Positions 1 through 8,909 of a stretch of DNA of 63,104 nt are shown here, one piece after another. A program made the translations under genes and the position numbers. The notes under the pieces were generated by a model. The model did no database searches. It saw only the letters and a program-made list of their open reading frames with translations, and had not been told where the DNA came from. This DNA comes from Bdellovibrionales bacterium Ga0074137 (lineage in GTDB: Bacteria > Bdellovibrionota > Bdellovibrionia > Bdellovibrionales > JAMPXM01), in the NCBI GenBank assembly GCA_001464715.1, contig LNDT01000024.1, forward strand, positions 1-63,104, given 5' to 3'. Each line of letters begins with the position of its first letter. Positions within the stretch are counted from its first letter, which is position 1.

Positions 1-449
1 ATGCGGCGATGACTGTGGCCACCTTCGCGTGTGAGATCGATTTTTCCACCTGGTCCTGTGACGTCGAAGTGAACTCCCCACTCGATGAGCTCGCGAATCA
101 CTTCCGGCGCAGCCTCGATGACCGTCCTCACGGCCTCTTCGCGGCAAAGTCCCGCGCCTGCGACCAAAGTGTCGCGAATGTGAGAGTCAAAACTGTCGTC
201 GTCGCCCATCACGGCGGCGATTCCACCTTGAGCCATCGACGTGTTTGTTGCTGGTGCTTGAGCCTTTGAGAGAATGATCACGCGCCCAAATTTTGAAACT
301 TTCAGCGCGAACGCGAGACCAGCAAGACCCGAACCTACGATAAGAAAATCACACGTGAGCGAGTCTCTCGCCACCTTGGGTGCGGTCGAACTGATCTGCT
401 TTGTTGAATCTAAACCCTGGGCCGAAGTCGGGTACTGAGGCGTCGCCAT
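1..449 (-). CDS. nadB: L-aspartate oxidase NadB, N-terminal part (runs off window)
   Basis: The minus strand is open from an ATG at 447-449 to the window edge, giving about 149 residues. After a ~33-residue lead comes an FAD-binding Rossmann motif (FLIVGSGLAGLAFAL), then NTSMAQGGIAAV, and at the edge a TREGGHSHRR motif. This order is typical of L-aspartate oxidase, the FAD enzyme that oxidises aspartate to iminoaspartate in NAD biosynthesis. Fumarate reductase/succinate dehydrogenase flavoproteins share the fold, but the SMAQGGIAAV and EGGHSHRR motifs favour NadB. It is divergent from the kinase gene at 609, with 159 bp between them. The C-terminal part is outside the window. Confidence 0.9.
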   Translation of the reverse strand, partial: MATPQYPTSAQGLDSTKQISSTAPKVARDSLTCDFLIVGSGLAGLAFALKVSKFGRVIILSKAQAPATNTSMAQGGIAAVMGDDDSFDSHIRDTLVAGAGLCREEAVRTVIEAAPEVIRELIEWGVHFDVTGPGGKIDLTREGGHSHRR

Positions 450-608
450 GGACTGAGACCCTAATCGTGTTCTTTCGGGCTGTCACGAACCTCGACAGAG
501 GTCCTGAACTCACCCCACGCAAGCCGCCTCCTCGACACTCGTCTTGCCGGCGGGCTCGACTCGAACACAGAATGGAAAAGAAGAATCATTCTCGGGAGTT
601 AAATCTTC

Positions 609-2975
609 ATGTCCGAAAATTCTGGTTTTCAAAAATCTTCGAACCGTCTCCCGAAAGAGCCCCTTATTGTCGCGGCATTGATCGTGATGGTCTCGGTGTC
701 CCTTGCTGTCGGCGGAATCGTTTTTAAAACACAAGATAGTCTTCGCCAAGACAAGGTCGATTTCCTCGCCGACGCGAATCAAAAACAAGTCGCTCCACTT
801 CGCAGAGTTATTCAGCTGAGGCTCGCTCAAGACAAAGCGCGACTCATTCAATTTGCGGCGACTCGCTCGTCACTAGGGCCTGGGCGTGCGCGTTCGTTTG
901 GCGATTTCGCCTTGGTGTCGATGGTGAGTCCAACAACGGGCGGGCAGTGGGGACTTTCTTGGATTGAAAAAGGTCCGCTGTACGCGCAGCTGCAAAGTGC
1001 CCAGGTGATGCTGACGTCGGACCAAGAAGTCGCACTGTTAAAAAGTCTTCCTTACGACCGAATTCGCGAAGGCGATGTTCATTGGCAGCGTTTGTCGGAC
1101 AAAAGTGGTCGCCCGATCTGGGCTCTTGCAGTGAGTGTCGAAACGCAAGCCCGCGGCACTTCGAAAGCTGGTCCGTCGGCGGAATCTCTTCCAGAAGGAA
1201 CAGACTACCGATCCGTTCAGATCGGCACCGGGGGCCGCGCCGTCGTTGTTGGTTTCTTTGGCCGGAATCCACTTTTGTCGGCCACAGAAGATTTCATCGG
1301 CTCAACATCGAACGCTTTTGTTGTCGATAGTCGCGGTTATGCCGCCACTCATTCGAATAAAACAATGGTGGGCGCGATGCTTCGCGAAGACCCTTCGGTG
1401 AAGGAAGTTTTCTCGGCCAGAAGTTCGGCCGGAACAACGCGCTATCAAATTCCACAGGGACCAAAAATATTTTCGGCGTTTGAACAAGTCGACCGCGCCA
1501 ATCTTTACGTCGTGATCTCAACGCCCGAGACGGCAGCCAGTTCATCTTCGGGTCAGAGCTTTAATCGCACGGCTCTGACAACTGGAGGCCTTGCCTTGGT
1601 GGTCGGTCTCTTTCTGATTTTTGCGTGGGGCACACGGCTGCTTCCGCAGGCCGCGGTTCTGTCGCCGCAAGCAGCTCTTCGTATTCCAACCGGGCCAAGC
1701 TCAGGCGTATCTTCTGGCATTTCTTCTGGCCTATCTTCTGGCATTTCTTCGATCCCGTCTCGCGCGGCGAGAGGCCGCGAGGTTCAACCGTCGGTAGAGT
1801 TCTCTTTGGAAGATCTTCCTGCTAGCGAAACTAAAAGGCCCGCCGTCTCCACACAGCGCCCTGACGTCGCGATTCCTGTGACGTCTGAAATCGCGTTGGG
1901 AAAAGATCGCGCCGAATTTGTCGGACATTTCGTGACGGGGCTTGAGCGCGGAATGAAAGAGCCTCTTCTTGCGGCGATGGCCCACGTTCAGCTGGTAAAA
2001 GTGAAGTCCGGGGATACGCCATCGGTTGAAACCATGATGGAGATTTCCGAGCACATATCTTCGGTCGAGCGCGATCTAAGACGAGCCAAAGAAATCATCG
2101 ACGAGCTCTCGCAGCTTTCGTCGACATCGCTGGCACCGAGTCGCGATGAGCGAGCTGACGTCCATCGCCTCTTGACGACGGTTCTTGATCAGCACCGGGC
2201 CTCACTTTCCGAAGACGGAATTGCGCTGAAAGTTTCGCTCTCGAATATTCCCTTGATTCGCGGTCGCGAGGAACCGTTGCGCAAGGCGATTTTCGAAGTT
2301 CTAAAAAATGCGCGTCGTTCTCTTCAGGGCCGGTCCAACAAGGTGATTCACGTTAATCTCGAGGACAATGGCGATTTTGTGAAATTAAAGATTTCAGACA
2401 ACGGCGTCGGAATGGACCGTGAGACGAAGATGAAGGCCTTCGACCCGTTTTTCCATGGGAATGAAGATGCAGAATCGCGAGGTCTGGGCCTTTCGATCGT
2501 GCGCGCGGTTGTTTTGGCCCACGGCGGCCAAGTGGAACTTAAAAGTTCTATCGGAGACGGTACGACGGTTGAAATTCAGTGGCCTGTTCTTTCTGCCGAG
2601 CGCGAATCATTCGCGCATCGTCCTGTGAAAATAGACATAAGTGATGTCGAGCCGACCGCAGTTTCCAATACGCGAACCCACACGCGAACGGACGGTTCGA
2701 CAATCGATTTTGCGGAAGAGGGCGCGCATGCCCTTGGCGGAAAAGTAGCGCTTTCGTCCGAGCACGCCAGTGGGCTACCACCACCGCCACTTTTCGGCGC
2801 CGAGAGTGCTGACTTGGATGAAGGTGATGACGGCGATGAAGCTTGGAGTTTTGATCCCCGCGCCTTGAATTCGACGTTGGGCGATGCGACCGATGTCACG
2901 ATGACCCAGCGAGTGGATCTCACGTCCGGTGGAACTCCCGAGACGGTAAAAATTCGTCCCGTGCGTCGGGGGTAG
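609..2975 (+). CDS. Membrane sensor kinase-like protein lacking the phospho-acceptor histidine
   Basis: 788 residues. A membrane segment near residues 18-40 and a second around 320-340 flank a ~270-residue extracytoplasmic region, probably a sensor domain. A Ser/Gly-rich linker follows (SSGISSGLSSGISS, near residues 365-380). The C-terminal half has an intact HATPase: N box (FEVLKNARRS), G1 (DNGVGM), F box (DPFF) and G2 (RGLGLSI). The dimerisation helix aligns as LERGMKEPL at residues 445-453, so the position of the phosphorylated His is Arg447. It therefore looks like a kinase fold without a normal phospho-acceptor. A ~140-residue acidic tail follows the ATPase. GGAG at 594-597 serves as ribosome-binding site for the ATG at 609. 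The next gene, three bases after the stop, is an equally degenerate receiver protein. Confidence 0.85.
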   Translation: MSENSGFQKSSNRLPKEPLIVAALIVMVSVSLAVGGIVFKTQDSLRQDKVDFLADANQKQVAPLRRVIQLRLAQDKARLIQFAATRSSLGPGRARSFGDFALVSMVSPTTGGQWGLSWIEKGPLYAQLQSAQVMLTSDQEVALLKSLPYDRIREGDVHWQRLSDKSGRPIWALAVSVETQARGTSKAGPSAESLPEGTDYRSVQIGTGGRAVVVGFFGRNPLLSATEDFIGSTSNAFVVDSRGYAATHSNKTMVGAMLREDPSVKEVFSARSSAGTTRYQIPQGPKIFSAFEQVDRANLYVVISTPETAASSSSGQSFNRTALTTGGLALVVGLFLIFAWGTRLLPQAAVLSPQAALRIPTGPSSGVSSGISSGLSSGISSIPSRAARGREVQPSVEFSLEDLPASETKRPAVSTQRPDVAIPVTSEIALGKDRAEFVGHFVTGLERGMKEPLLAAMAHVQLVKVKSGDTPSVETMMEISEHISSVERDLRRAKEIIDELSQLSSTSLAPSRDERADVHRLLTTVLDQHRASLSEDGIALKVSLSNIPLIRGREEPLRKAIFEVLKNARRSLQGRSNKVIHVNLEDNGDFVKLKISDNGVGMDRETKMKAFDPFFHGNEDAESRGLGLSIVRAVVLAHGGQVELKSSIGDGTTVEIQWPVLSAERESFAHRPVKIDISDVEPTAVSNTRTHTRTDGSTIDFAEEGAHALGGKVALSSEHASGLPPPPLFGAESADLDEGDDGDEAWSFDPRALNSTLGDATDVTMTQRVDLTSGGTPETVKIRPVRRG

Positions 2976-2978
2976 TGA

Positions 2979-4514
2979 GTGATCGAAATTCAGCGGCGTG
3001 ACTTTCAACTCTTGATCGTTGATCGCGATGATCGACGGCGTGAGATGATGCTGGATATGCTGACGGAACTTGGTTTTGGCGGTGTACAGATCGCGGCCGC
3101 ACCCAATTCGGCCGAAAGTTTTGCCGATGCGCAGCCCCCGCACATAGCTCTCGTTTCGCTAGAGCCAATTGATGAAGCCAGATTGACGATTCAAAAGTTG
3201 CGCGCCGTTAGTCGCGAAATACAAATTTTAGTCCATGTTCCAGAGAACGAGACGCACGCCCTCAAGCAAGCTCGAGATCTCGTGCTTGAGTTTGTTCAAA
3301 CAGGTCCAAGTGGTCCGCAGATTTGGGATGTTTGGAGTTTCCCCGGCGATGAGCGCGATATGAAGGCGCGTCGTGAAGCTTTAGAAATCGCAGTGGACCG
3401 CGCGTGTCAGCGACTCTACTTTCAGTTTGAAACTGAGTACTGGAAAGATCGTTTTGAAAAAGCAGCGCCCGCGCCAGCAACAGGTGATCCTTTAGCCGCT
3501 CGCGATCGGCTCTTTGCGTGCGTTCAGGAGTTTTCACGTGTGCGCGATTTGGACGCGGTCCTAACAACAGCTGTCGCGGCCTTTTCGCGCGGACTTCAGG
3601 GACGTTCCGTTATTTACATGCGCTGGGTGTCGATTCGAAGTTCTTTTATGGTGGCCCAGATGTCGGGGGTCTTTGATCCAAAGCTGAGAGGTCTTGGGTT
3701 CCCGATTTCGACAACAGATTCTCTCAGAGACATCGGACAACTTGGAGCCATGAAAGAATTTGTGCGCGACGTTTTTAGTGTGAGTGAATTCACGGCACTT
3801 CTTCACGGAGCTCCCACAGATCCCATCGGGCTTTTCATTTTCCTGGGTGAGGGCGTGCACCCCTCGGGGCAAGACGAATTCGAAGCGATTTCATTTCTCT
3901 TCGATCTGACGTGGACTCGTCTTGAAGCCGTTCGCGACCGACATGCGCTTGAGCGCGTGGACCGAGGCACGGGACTTCCCAATAAAAAAGCGCTGGGCGA
4001 AGCCATCGACTTTGAATGTATGCGTGCGCGTCGCTTAAGGCACCCTCTGTCGGCGGCTGCGATTGAAATTGGAGAATCATCACCAACAGACCTTGAAGCA
4101 AAACTTGGCGCATCTTATGAGGCTGTTTTAAAAGTTGTCGGAGCGACATTGCGGCGAGCTTTGCGCGGAACCGACTACGTCGCTCGTGTTGATCGAGGAC
4201 GGTTTGCTGTTCTGATGCCGCACACGTCGGTGGCAGAATCGGTCGGCGTTATTGATCGCATGTGCCGTCTGATTGAACGATTACAACTTCCAGCCCTTGA
4301 AACGTCGGGGGTCACAAAACTTCGCGCGCGCGCTGGGATTTCCGAGTACCCACGTCTTTGTGGCGATGCCGATGGCTTAAGTGTCGCTATGGATGAAGCG
4401 CTGAACGCGGCGTGGGCTGGTCTGGTTGATTCTGGGATTCGAGTGATGGTCTCTGAAGTTCCACCAGGTTTTCAACCCGACTTCGAACCGGTGATGAGCC
4501 CGGGGGGATCGTGA
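2979..4514 (+). CDS. Degenerate response-regulator/GGDEF-like protein
   Basis: 511 residues, GTG start three bases after the kinase-like gene. Residues ~8-110 resemble a receiver domain (LLIVDRDD at the first strand), but the phosphorylatable Asp position in PHIALVSLEP is Ser60. The middle (~160-320) resembles a GAF-type domain. Residues ~320-490 follow the GGDEF fold (RGTGLPNKKAL, then ARVDRGRFAVLMP), yet the signature GGDEF is DRGRF at 405-409, so cyclic-di-GMP synthesis is unlikely. I infer a non-enzymatic regulator working with the upstream kinase-like protein, possibly through protein contacts or nucleotide binding. The stop overlaps the GTG of alr (GTGA at 4511). Confidence 0.75.
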   Translation: MIEIQRRDFQLLIVDRDDRRREMMLDMLTELGFGGVQIAAAPNSAESFADAQPPHIALVSLEPIDEARLTIQKLRAVSREIQILVHVPENETHALKQARDLVLEFVQTGPSGPQIWDVWSFPGDERDMKARREALEIAVDRACQRLYFQFETEYWKDRFEKAAPAPATGDPLAARDRLFACVQEFSRVRDLDAVLTTAVAAFSRGLQGRSVIYMRWVSIRSSFMVAQMSGVFDPKLRGLGFPISTTDSLRDIGQLGAMKEFVRDVFSVSEFTALLHGAPTDPIGLFIFLGEGVHPSGQDEFEAISFLFDLTWTRLEAVRDRHALERVDRGTGLPNKKALGEAIDFECMRARRLRHPLSAAAIEIGESSPTDLEAKLGASYEAVLKVVGATLRRALRGTDYVARVDRGRFAVLMPHTSVAESVGVIDRMCRLIERLQLPALETSGVTKLRARAGISEYPRLCGDADGLSVAMDEALNAAWAGLVDSGIRVMVSEVPPGFQPDFEPVMSPGGS

Positions 4515-5731
4515 CGTCAGTGGGGCCGCACTTTCGACCGACGCTAGCCCGGATTGATTTGCAGAAAATCGCCTCTAATTTTGATCGCCTCCGATCGAGC
4601 GTGGCTCCCACGACTTTTATTTGCCCGATGGTGAAAGCCAATGCTTACGGCCACGGCGATATTGCCATTGCTCGAAAGCTTCGTTCGCTTCATGCAAAAC
4701 ATCTTGGAGTTGGTTTGGTCGAAGAGGGTCTTCACCTTCGTGAGTCGGGTGATAAGGGATCAATTCTGCATTTCGGCCTTTACGATCATCAGGCTCTTGA
4801 AGCCATGATTCAGAAGACGATCACGCCCGTCGTAAGTTCCATCGAGCAGCTGGAACTTCTGATAAAGTCCGCCACTTTAAAGTCGTCGGAAAAAAACTTT
4901 CAACCCATCGACTTTCACCTGAAATTTAATACCGGCATGAATCGTCTAGGCATCGGACAAGGCGATTGGAGTCGAGCGATTCAAATGATCGCGCCTTTCG
5001 GTGGGCCGTCGGGCCAAAGCCCGCTTCGATTGAGTGGGGTGTGCACTCATTTTTCTGACGGCGATGATTTTGGTTCCAAAGGGCGAACAGAAATTCAATT
5101 GCTTCAGCTGAAGAAAGCACTTGGGCTTTTAGCATCGGCCGGATTGGGCGGATTTCAAATTCACGTTTCCAATTCGAGCGCCGCTGGGGCGCGGATGAAG
5201 AAAAGTAAGTTATCTGATTTCGATGAATCGTCTTTGGCCGACTCGTCGGGGTGTTTGGGCTTACGTCCGGGGCTTGCGATCTATGGCGGTGAGCCTGGTT
5301 TTTTACCGGCGCTCGAATTCTTAAGTCGCATCGTCTTGATTCAAGATGTTCGTCAGGGTGAGCGAGTGAGTTACGGTGGGCGATGGACGGCGTCTCGAAA
5401 CTCCAAGATTGGTGTTGTCCCGTGCGGGTACGCCGACGGTTTTCGTCGCGGCCTAAATAATCAGCAGCAGGCACAAGTGATTGTGCGGGGACGAAAGGTT
5501 GCCGTTATTGGAGCCATCTGCATGGACTATTTTATGTGCGATCTGACCGAGGTCCAGGAGGCCATGCTCGGAGATCAAGTTGTCATGATCGGAACCTCTG
5601 AAGGAGTTTCCCTCACAGCCAATGATCTCGCCGATGAGGCCAAGACAATACCCTATGAGATTTTCACTGGCATAAGCGAGCGGGTCCCGCGTCTTTATGT
5701 CGACGGCGAGCCCTCGGTCAGCGTAATCTGA
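4511..5731 (+). CDS. alr: Alanine racemase
   Basis: 406 residues, somewhat longer than the usual ~360-380. It interconverts L- and D-alanine for peptidoglycan in the cytoplasm, using pyridoxal phosphate. The PLP-lysine motif is VKANAYGHG (near residue 38) and the second catalytic base is the Tyr of RVSYGGRW (near residue 290). The substrate/active-site region CMDYFMCD and the C-terminal YEIFTGISERVPR block are also typical. The GTG start overlaps the previous stop as GTGA, so translation is probably coupled to the GGDEF-like gene. MlaE follows after 7 bases. Confidence 0.95.
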   Translation: MTSVGPHFRPTLARIDLQKIASNFDRLRSSVAPTTFICPMVKANAYGHGDIAIARKLRSLHAKHLGVGLVEEGLHLRESGDKGSILHFGLYDHQALEAMIQKTITPVVSSIEQLELLIKSATLKSSEKNFQPIDFHLKFNTGMNRLGIGQGDWSRAIQMIAPFGGPSGQSPLRLSGVCTHFSDGDDFGSKGRTEIQLLQLKKALGLLASAGLGGFQIHVSNSSAAGARMKKSKLSDFDESSLADSSGCLGLRPGLAIYGGEPGFLPALEFLSRIVLIQDVRQGERVSYGGRWTASRNSKIGVVPCGYADGFRRGLNNQQQAQVIVRGRKVAVIGAICMDYFMCDLTEVQEAMLGDQVVMIGTSEGVSLTANDLADEAKTIPYEIFTGISERVPRLYVDGEPSVSVI

Positions 5732-5738
5732 TTCCAGA

Positions 5739-6605
5739 GTGGCCCAACAAACTTTGTCTCACCGCTACATGTCAGCTCGCGACCGATTCAATCGGTCGTT
5801 TGATTCGTTTTTTTTGTGGCTGGCAAAAAAATTCCGGCAGTTTGTTGTCGATGTCGGTTTGATCGCTCGCTTCGGATTTGAGGGCTTTCGTCTTTTCGGT
5901 GCAAAACCTTTTCGCGGTTCCGAACTTGTTCTTCACATGGAGTTTATCGGGAACAAGTCGATCGGAATTATAGTCATGTCAGGCCTTTTCACGGGAATGG
6001 CACTCGCTTACCAAATTTATCTTGGATTTAAATTGGTGAACGCGACGTCGCTTGTCGGTCCTACCGTCGGCATGGGGATTACGCGCGAACTAGGTCCTGT
6101 CTTGACGGGATTGATCGTCGCGGCCCGCGCGGGCGGTGCGATGACGGCCCGAATCGGCAGCATGAGGGTCACCGAGCAAATCGACGCATTGGAAGTCATG
6201 GGCGTAAATCCCATGCAGTACCTAGTGAGTCCGCGATTGGTCGCCTCGGTGATCGTGATGCCGCTTCTCACAGGAGTTTTTGATTTTGCAGCGATGTTTG
6301 GCTGCTGGTTGATCTGTATTAAACTTCTCGGGATGGATGAGGCTGCGTTTTTTGATCGCACTTATTTGTGGCTTGAACCATTTCACATCAACGAAGGCCT
6401 TTTCAAAGCGGCGGTCTTCGGTCTATTTTTCGCGGTGATTTGTACTTACAAGGGATTCAATACCAAAGGCGGAGCTGAGGGCGTGGGTGCAGCGACCAAT
6501 CAAGGTGTCGTTCTGTCGATGGTCATGGTGATCGCCAGCGACTTCTTCCTCACGAATTTCATCAATATGTTTTACATCGTGTTTGGTATGTCATCGTGGA
6601 AATAA
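5739..6605 (+). CDS. mlaE: MlaE-family ABC lipid transporter permease
   Basis: 288 residues with about five hydrophobic segments. The family hallmark lies in the middle: [19 protein letters not shown], then [20 protein letters not shown] and [16 protein letters not shown]. MlaE forms the inner-membrane permease dimer of the MCE/Mla phospholipid transporter that keeps outer-membrane lipid asymmetry. Start is GTG at 5739. It overlaps mlaF by 10 bases and mlaD follows, so this is a compact E-F-D operon. mlaB, mlaC and mlaA are not seen here. Confidence 0.93.
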   Translation: MAQQTLSHRYMSARDRFNRSFDSFFLWLAKKFRQFVVDVGLIARFGFEGFRLFGAKPFRGSELVLHMEFIGNKSIGIIVMSGLFTGMALAYQIYLGFKLVNATSLVGPTVGMGITRELGPVLTGLIVAARAGGAMTARIGSMRVTEQIDALEVMGVNPMQYLVSPRLVASVIVMPLLTGVFDFAAMFGCWLICIKLLGMDEAAFFDRTYLWLEPFHINEGLFKAAVFGLFFAVICTYKGFNTKGGAEGVGAATNQGVVLSMVMVIASDFFLTNFINMFYIVFGMSSWK

Positions 6606-7432
6606 AAGTTCTCGAAGAATCAGATATTACGAATGTGGCTCCGTCAAACTCTGCGATCTCCATCCGCGATCTGAAAAAATCATTCGACGGGAAAGAATTC
6701 GTCCTCAACGGAATGTCCCTGGAAATTCCTCGAGGAAAGATCACAGTTTTGATCGGCTACTCGGGCACCGGAAAGTCCGTGCTGCTGAAGCACATTTTGG
6801 GGCTCTTAAAGCCGACGTCGGGTCGAATTCATATTTTGGGTCAAGACATAACCGACATGGATACCGACCAGCTCACGAAACTCCGTCACAGTTTTGGAAT
6901 GCTTTTTCAGTACGCAGCACTCTTTGACGACATGTCGGCCCTTGAGAATGTGATATTTCCACTGAAGGAACATCGCCGCGATTTGACCCGCGAGAAAATG
7001 GTGGAGACGGCACGCGCTCGGCTAAAAGAGTCGGGTCTTGATGAAAAGCACTACAAGAAACTCCCTTCCGAGATGTCGGGCGGAATGAGAAAGCGCGTCG
7101 GTCTTGCTCGTGCACTGGCATTGGATCCGGAAATTCTTGTCTACGATGAGCCGACCACTGGACTCGACCCCGTTCTGACAGAAATGGTGGATAATCTGAT
7201 CGTCTCAACTCATAATTTGAGGCCAGGGACAACGTCAGTTGTTGTGAGTCACGATTTGTACGCGGCGTTCCGAATAGGAGATTACGTCGCGATGCTCGAC
7301 AGCGGCCGAGTTCTGTTGCATGGAACTCCGCAAGACTTTTTGGATTCGGATATAGACCTCGTGAAGCGGTTCGTTTCCAAGGGTGTTCGCAAAGAGCTTC
7401 ATGTGGGTCACGATGATCGTTCGACGGAGTGA
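6596..7432 (+). CDS. mlaF: MlaF-family ABC transporter ATPase
   Basis: 278 residues with the nucleotide-binding elements in order: Walker [12 protein letters not shown] (near residue 58), Q-loop ([15 protein letters not shown]), signature [16 protein letters not shown], Walker [13 protein letters not shown] and the switch His in [18 protein letters not shown] is characteristic of MlaF-type ATPases. It powers the MlaE permease from the cytoplasm. The GTG start lies inside the end of mlaE. Confidence 0.94.
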   Translation: MEIKVLEESDITNVAPSNSAISIRDLKKSFDGKEFVLNGMSLEIPRGKITVLIGYSGTGKSVLLKHILGLLKPTSGRIHILGQDITDMDTDQLTKLRHSFGMLFQYAALFDDMSALENVIFPLKEHRRDLTREKMVETARARLKESGLDEKHYKKLPSEMSGGMRKRVGLARALALDPEILVYDEPTTGLDPVLTEMVDNLIVSTHNLRPGTTSVVVSHDLYAAFRIGDYVAMLDSGRVLLHGTPQDFLDSDIDLVKRFVSKGVRKELHVGHDDRSTE

Positions 7433-7451
7433 AGAAGTAGGTATGTAGGGA

Positions 7452-8831
7452 ATGGGTCTTTTTTCGGCGCCCGAATTTAAAGTAGGCCTTCTTGTGTTGA
7501 TTGTCTCTGGCATCATCGCAGGCATGTCTATCAAAGTTTCCAACGACCCGGCCGGATTGGGATCGTCCAAGCGCGCGCATTTTTTCATGGATGACGCCAG
7601 CGGACTGGTTAAAAACTCGAACGTGCGAATGGCCGGTATTCCCGTCGGCACTATCCAAGACATCAAACTCGAAAACGGTATGGCTCGAGTGGAGGTCGTC
7701 TTAAAGGGCGACACACCGATGACAAAATCGGCGCGTGTTGAAATTCGACCCAATGGAATTCTTGGCGATAAATTCGTCGAGATCATCGGAGGCGATGTAC
7801 GAGATCCTCCCTTGGTCTCTGGCGATCAAATCATGGTCGTCGATGACCGAGCGTCGGTCGATCGCTTGATTGGTGAAATCTCAAAGATCACAAAGTCGAT
7901 CGCGCAGGTCGCCGACAATATCAAGGCGGCCACCGAGGGCGACAAAGAAAAACCGCTCGGAAGAATTGTCGACAATATCGAGAAGCTCACCACCGATCTT
8001 GCGACCCTCTCGGCCGAGCGAAAAGATGACATCAGTGAAATTGTCCTCAACCTTCGTGAAACGACCGACACCATCAACGAGCTTGTCACCGACGAATCGC
8101 CCGAGGGATTCAAAGCGGCTTGGAAGGATGCGCTTCGCAGCTTGAAGAAAATCGAAGCTTCGTTGGATAACGTCGAGCAGATTACCGGCAAGATCAATCG
8201 CGGCGAGGGTACCATTGGTAAACTCGTGAACGATCCGGAAACAGCAGAAGAGCTCAATACCGCGATCGCTGGAATCAACAATCTGCTGGATACCAGCAAC
8301 AAACTTCAAACAAGTTTTGATTACCACTCCAACATCATGGCCAACACCGGCGAAGCAAAGTCGTATTTGAATTTGCGTCTTCAGCCCGGCGTTGATCGCT
8401 ACTATGAAATCGGTATTGTCGATGATGCCAGTGGGTCGCGCGAACGACTCACAACAACATCCACCACCGGAGGTGTGCAGACGACCACGGTGGAGGAAAG
8501 ACGCTTTCAGGATCGGGTTCGATTCACCGGACTCTTTGCAAAAAACTTCTACGATCTCACCGTCAAGGGCGGAATCATGGAGAGTTCGGGTGGCGTAGGC
8601 CTCGACTACTACTTGCTTCGAAGGCGACTGCGACTTTCGGTCGAGACGTTTGATTTTGGCAATATTCAGGTGCGCGCATCGGCGCGTTTGAATCTTTGGA
8701 GTGGTTTGTATCTCACTGCCGGTGGCGAAGATCTCGCCTCAAAAACGGGTGGCTCGACGGCCTTCATCGGTGGTGGACTTTTCCTCACCAACGACGACTT
8801 AAAGCTTTTACTCACGCGGCTCCCCTTCTAA
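7452..8831 (+). CDS. mlaD: MlaD/MCE-family lipid transport protein with barrel-like C-terminal domain
   Basis: 459 residues. A single N-terminal membrane anchor (FKVGLLVLIVSGIIAGMSI) is followed by an MCE domain at ~40-125 (GLVKNSNVRMAGIPVGTI, then SARVEIRPNGILGDKFVEI). A helical stretch (~140-290) leads to a C-terminal ~160 residues rich in alternating hydrophobic strands (LNLRLQPGVDRYYEIGIVDD; GGVGLDYYLLRRRLRLS) ending in LLLTRLPF. That tail resembles outer-membrane barrel strands and is much longer than E. coli MlaD (~180 residues). It is the substrate-binding partner of MlaEF and could reach across the periplasm. Confidence 0.88.
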   Translation: MGLFSAPEFKVGLLVLIVSGIIAGMSIKVSNDPAGLGSSKRAHFFMDDASGLVKNSNVRMAGIPVGTIQDIKLENGMARVEVVLKGDTPMTKSARVEIRPNGILGDKFVEIIGGDVRDPPLVSGDQIMVVDDRASVDRLIGEISKITKSIAQVADNIKAATEGDKEKPLGRIVDNIEKLTTDLATLSAERKDDISEIVLNLRETTDTINELVTDESPEGFKAAWKDALRSLKKIEASLDNVEQITGKINRGEGTIGKLVNDPETAEELNTAIAGINNLLDTSNKLQTSFDYHSNIMANTGEAKSYLNLRLQPGVDRYYEIGIVDDASGSRERLTTTSTTGGVQTTTVEERRFQDRVRFTGLFAKNFYDLTVKGGIMESSGGVGLDYYLLRRRLRLSVETFDFGNIQVRASARLNLWSGLYLTAGGEDLASKTGGSTAFIGGGLFLTNDDLKLLLTRLPF

Positions 8832-8909
8832 AATCGTTTCTCGCTTCCAAATTTCGAATTGGTCGAGGGCGTTTGCCTCTCGCCGAAGGGGCGATGTAGA
8901 CTTCCGTCC

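Noticed and set aside
1679-1760. DNA repeat in the kinase-like gene (TCTTCTGGCATTTCT type)
   Set aside because: It is an in-frame coding repeat giving a Ser/Gly linker; no sign of a mobile or regulatory element.
8857-8872. Near-palindrome CCAAATTTCGAATTGG upstream of purH as a PurR-type operator
   Set aside because: It does not match the known PurR consensus and is AT-rich by chance; no second copy was seen.
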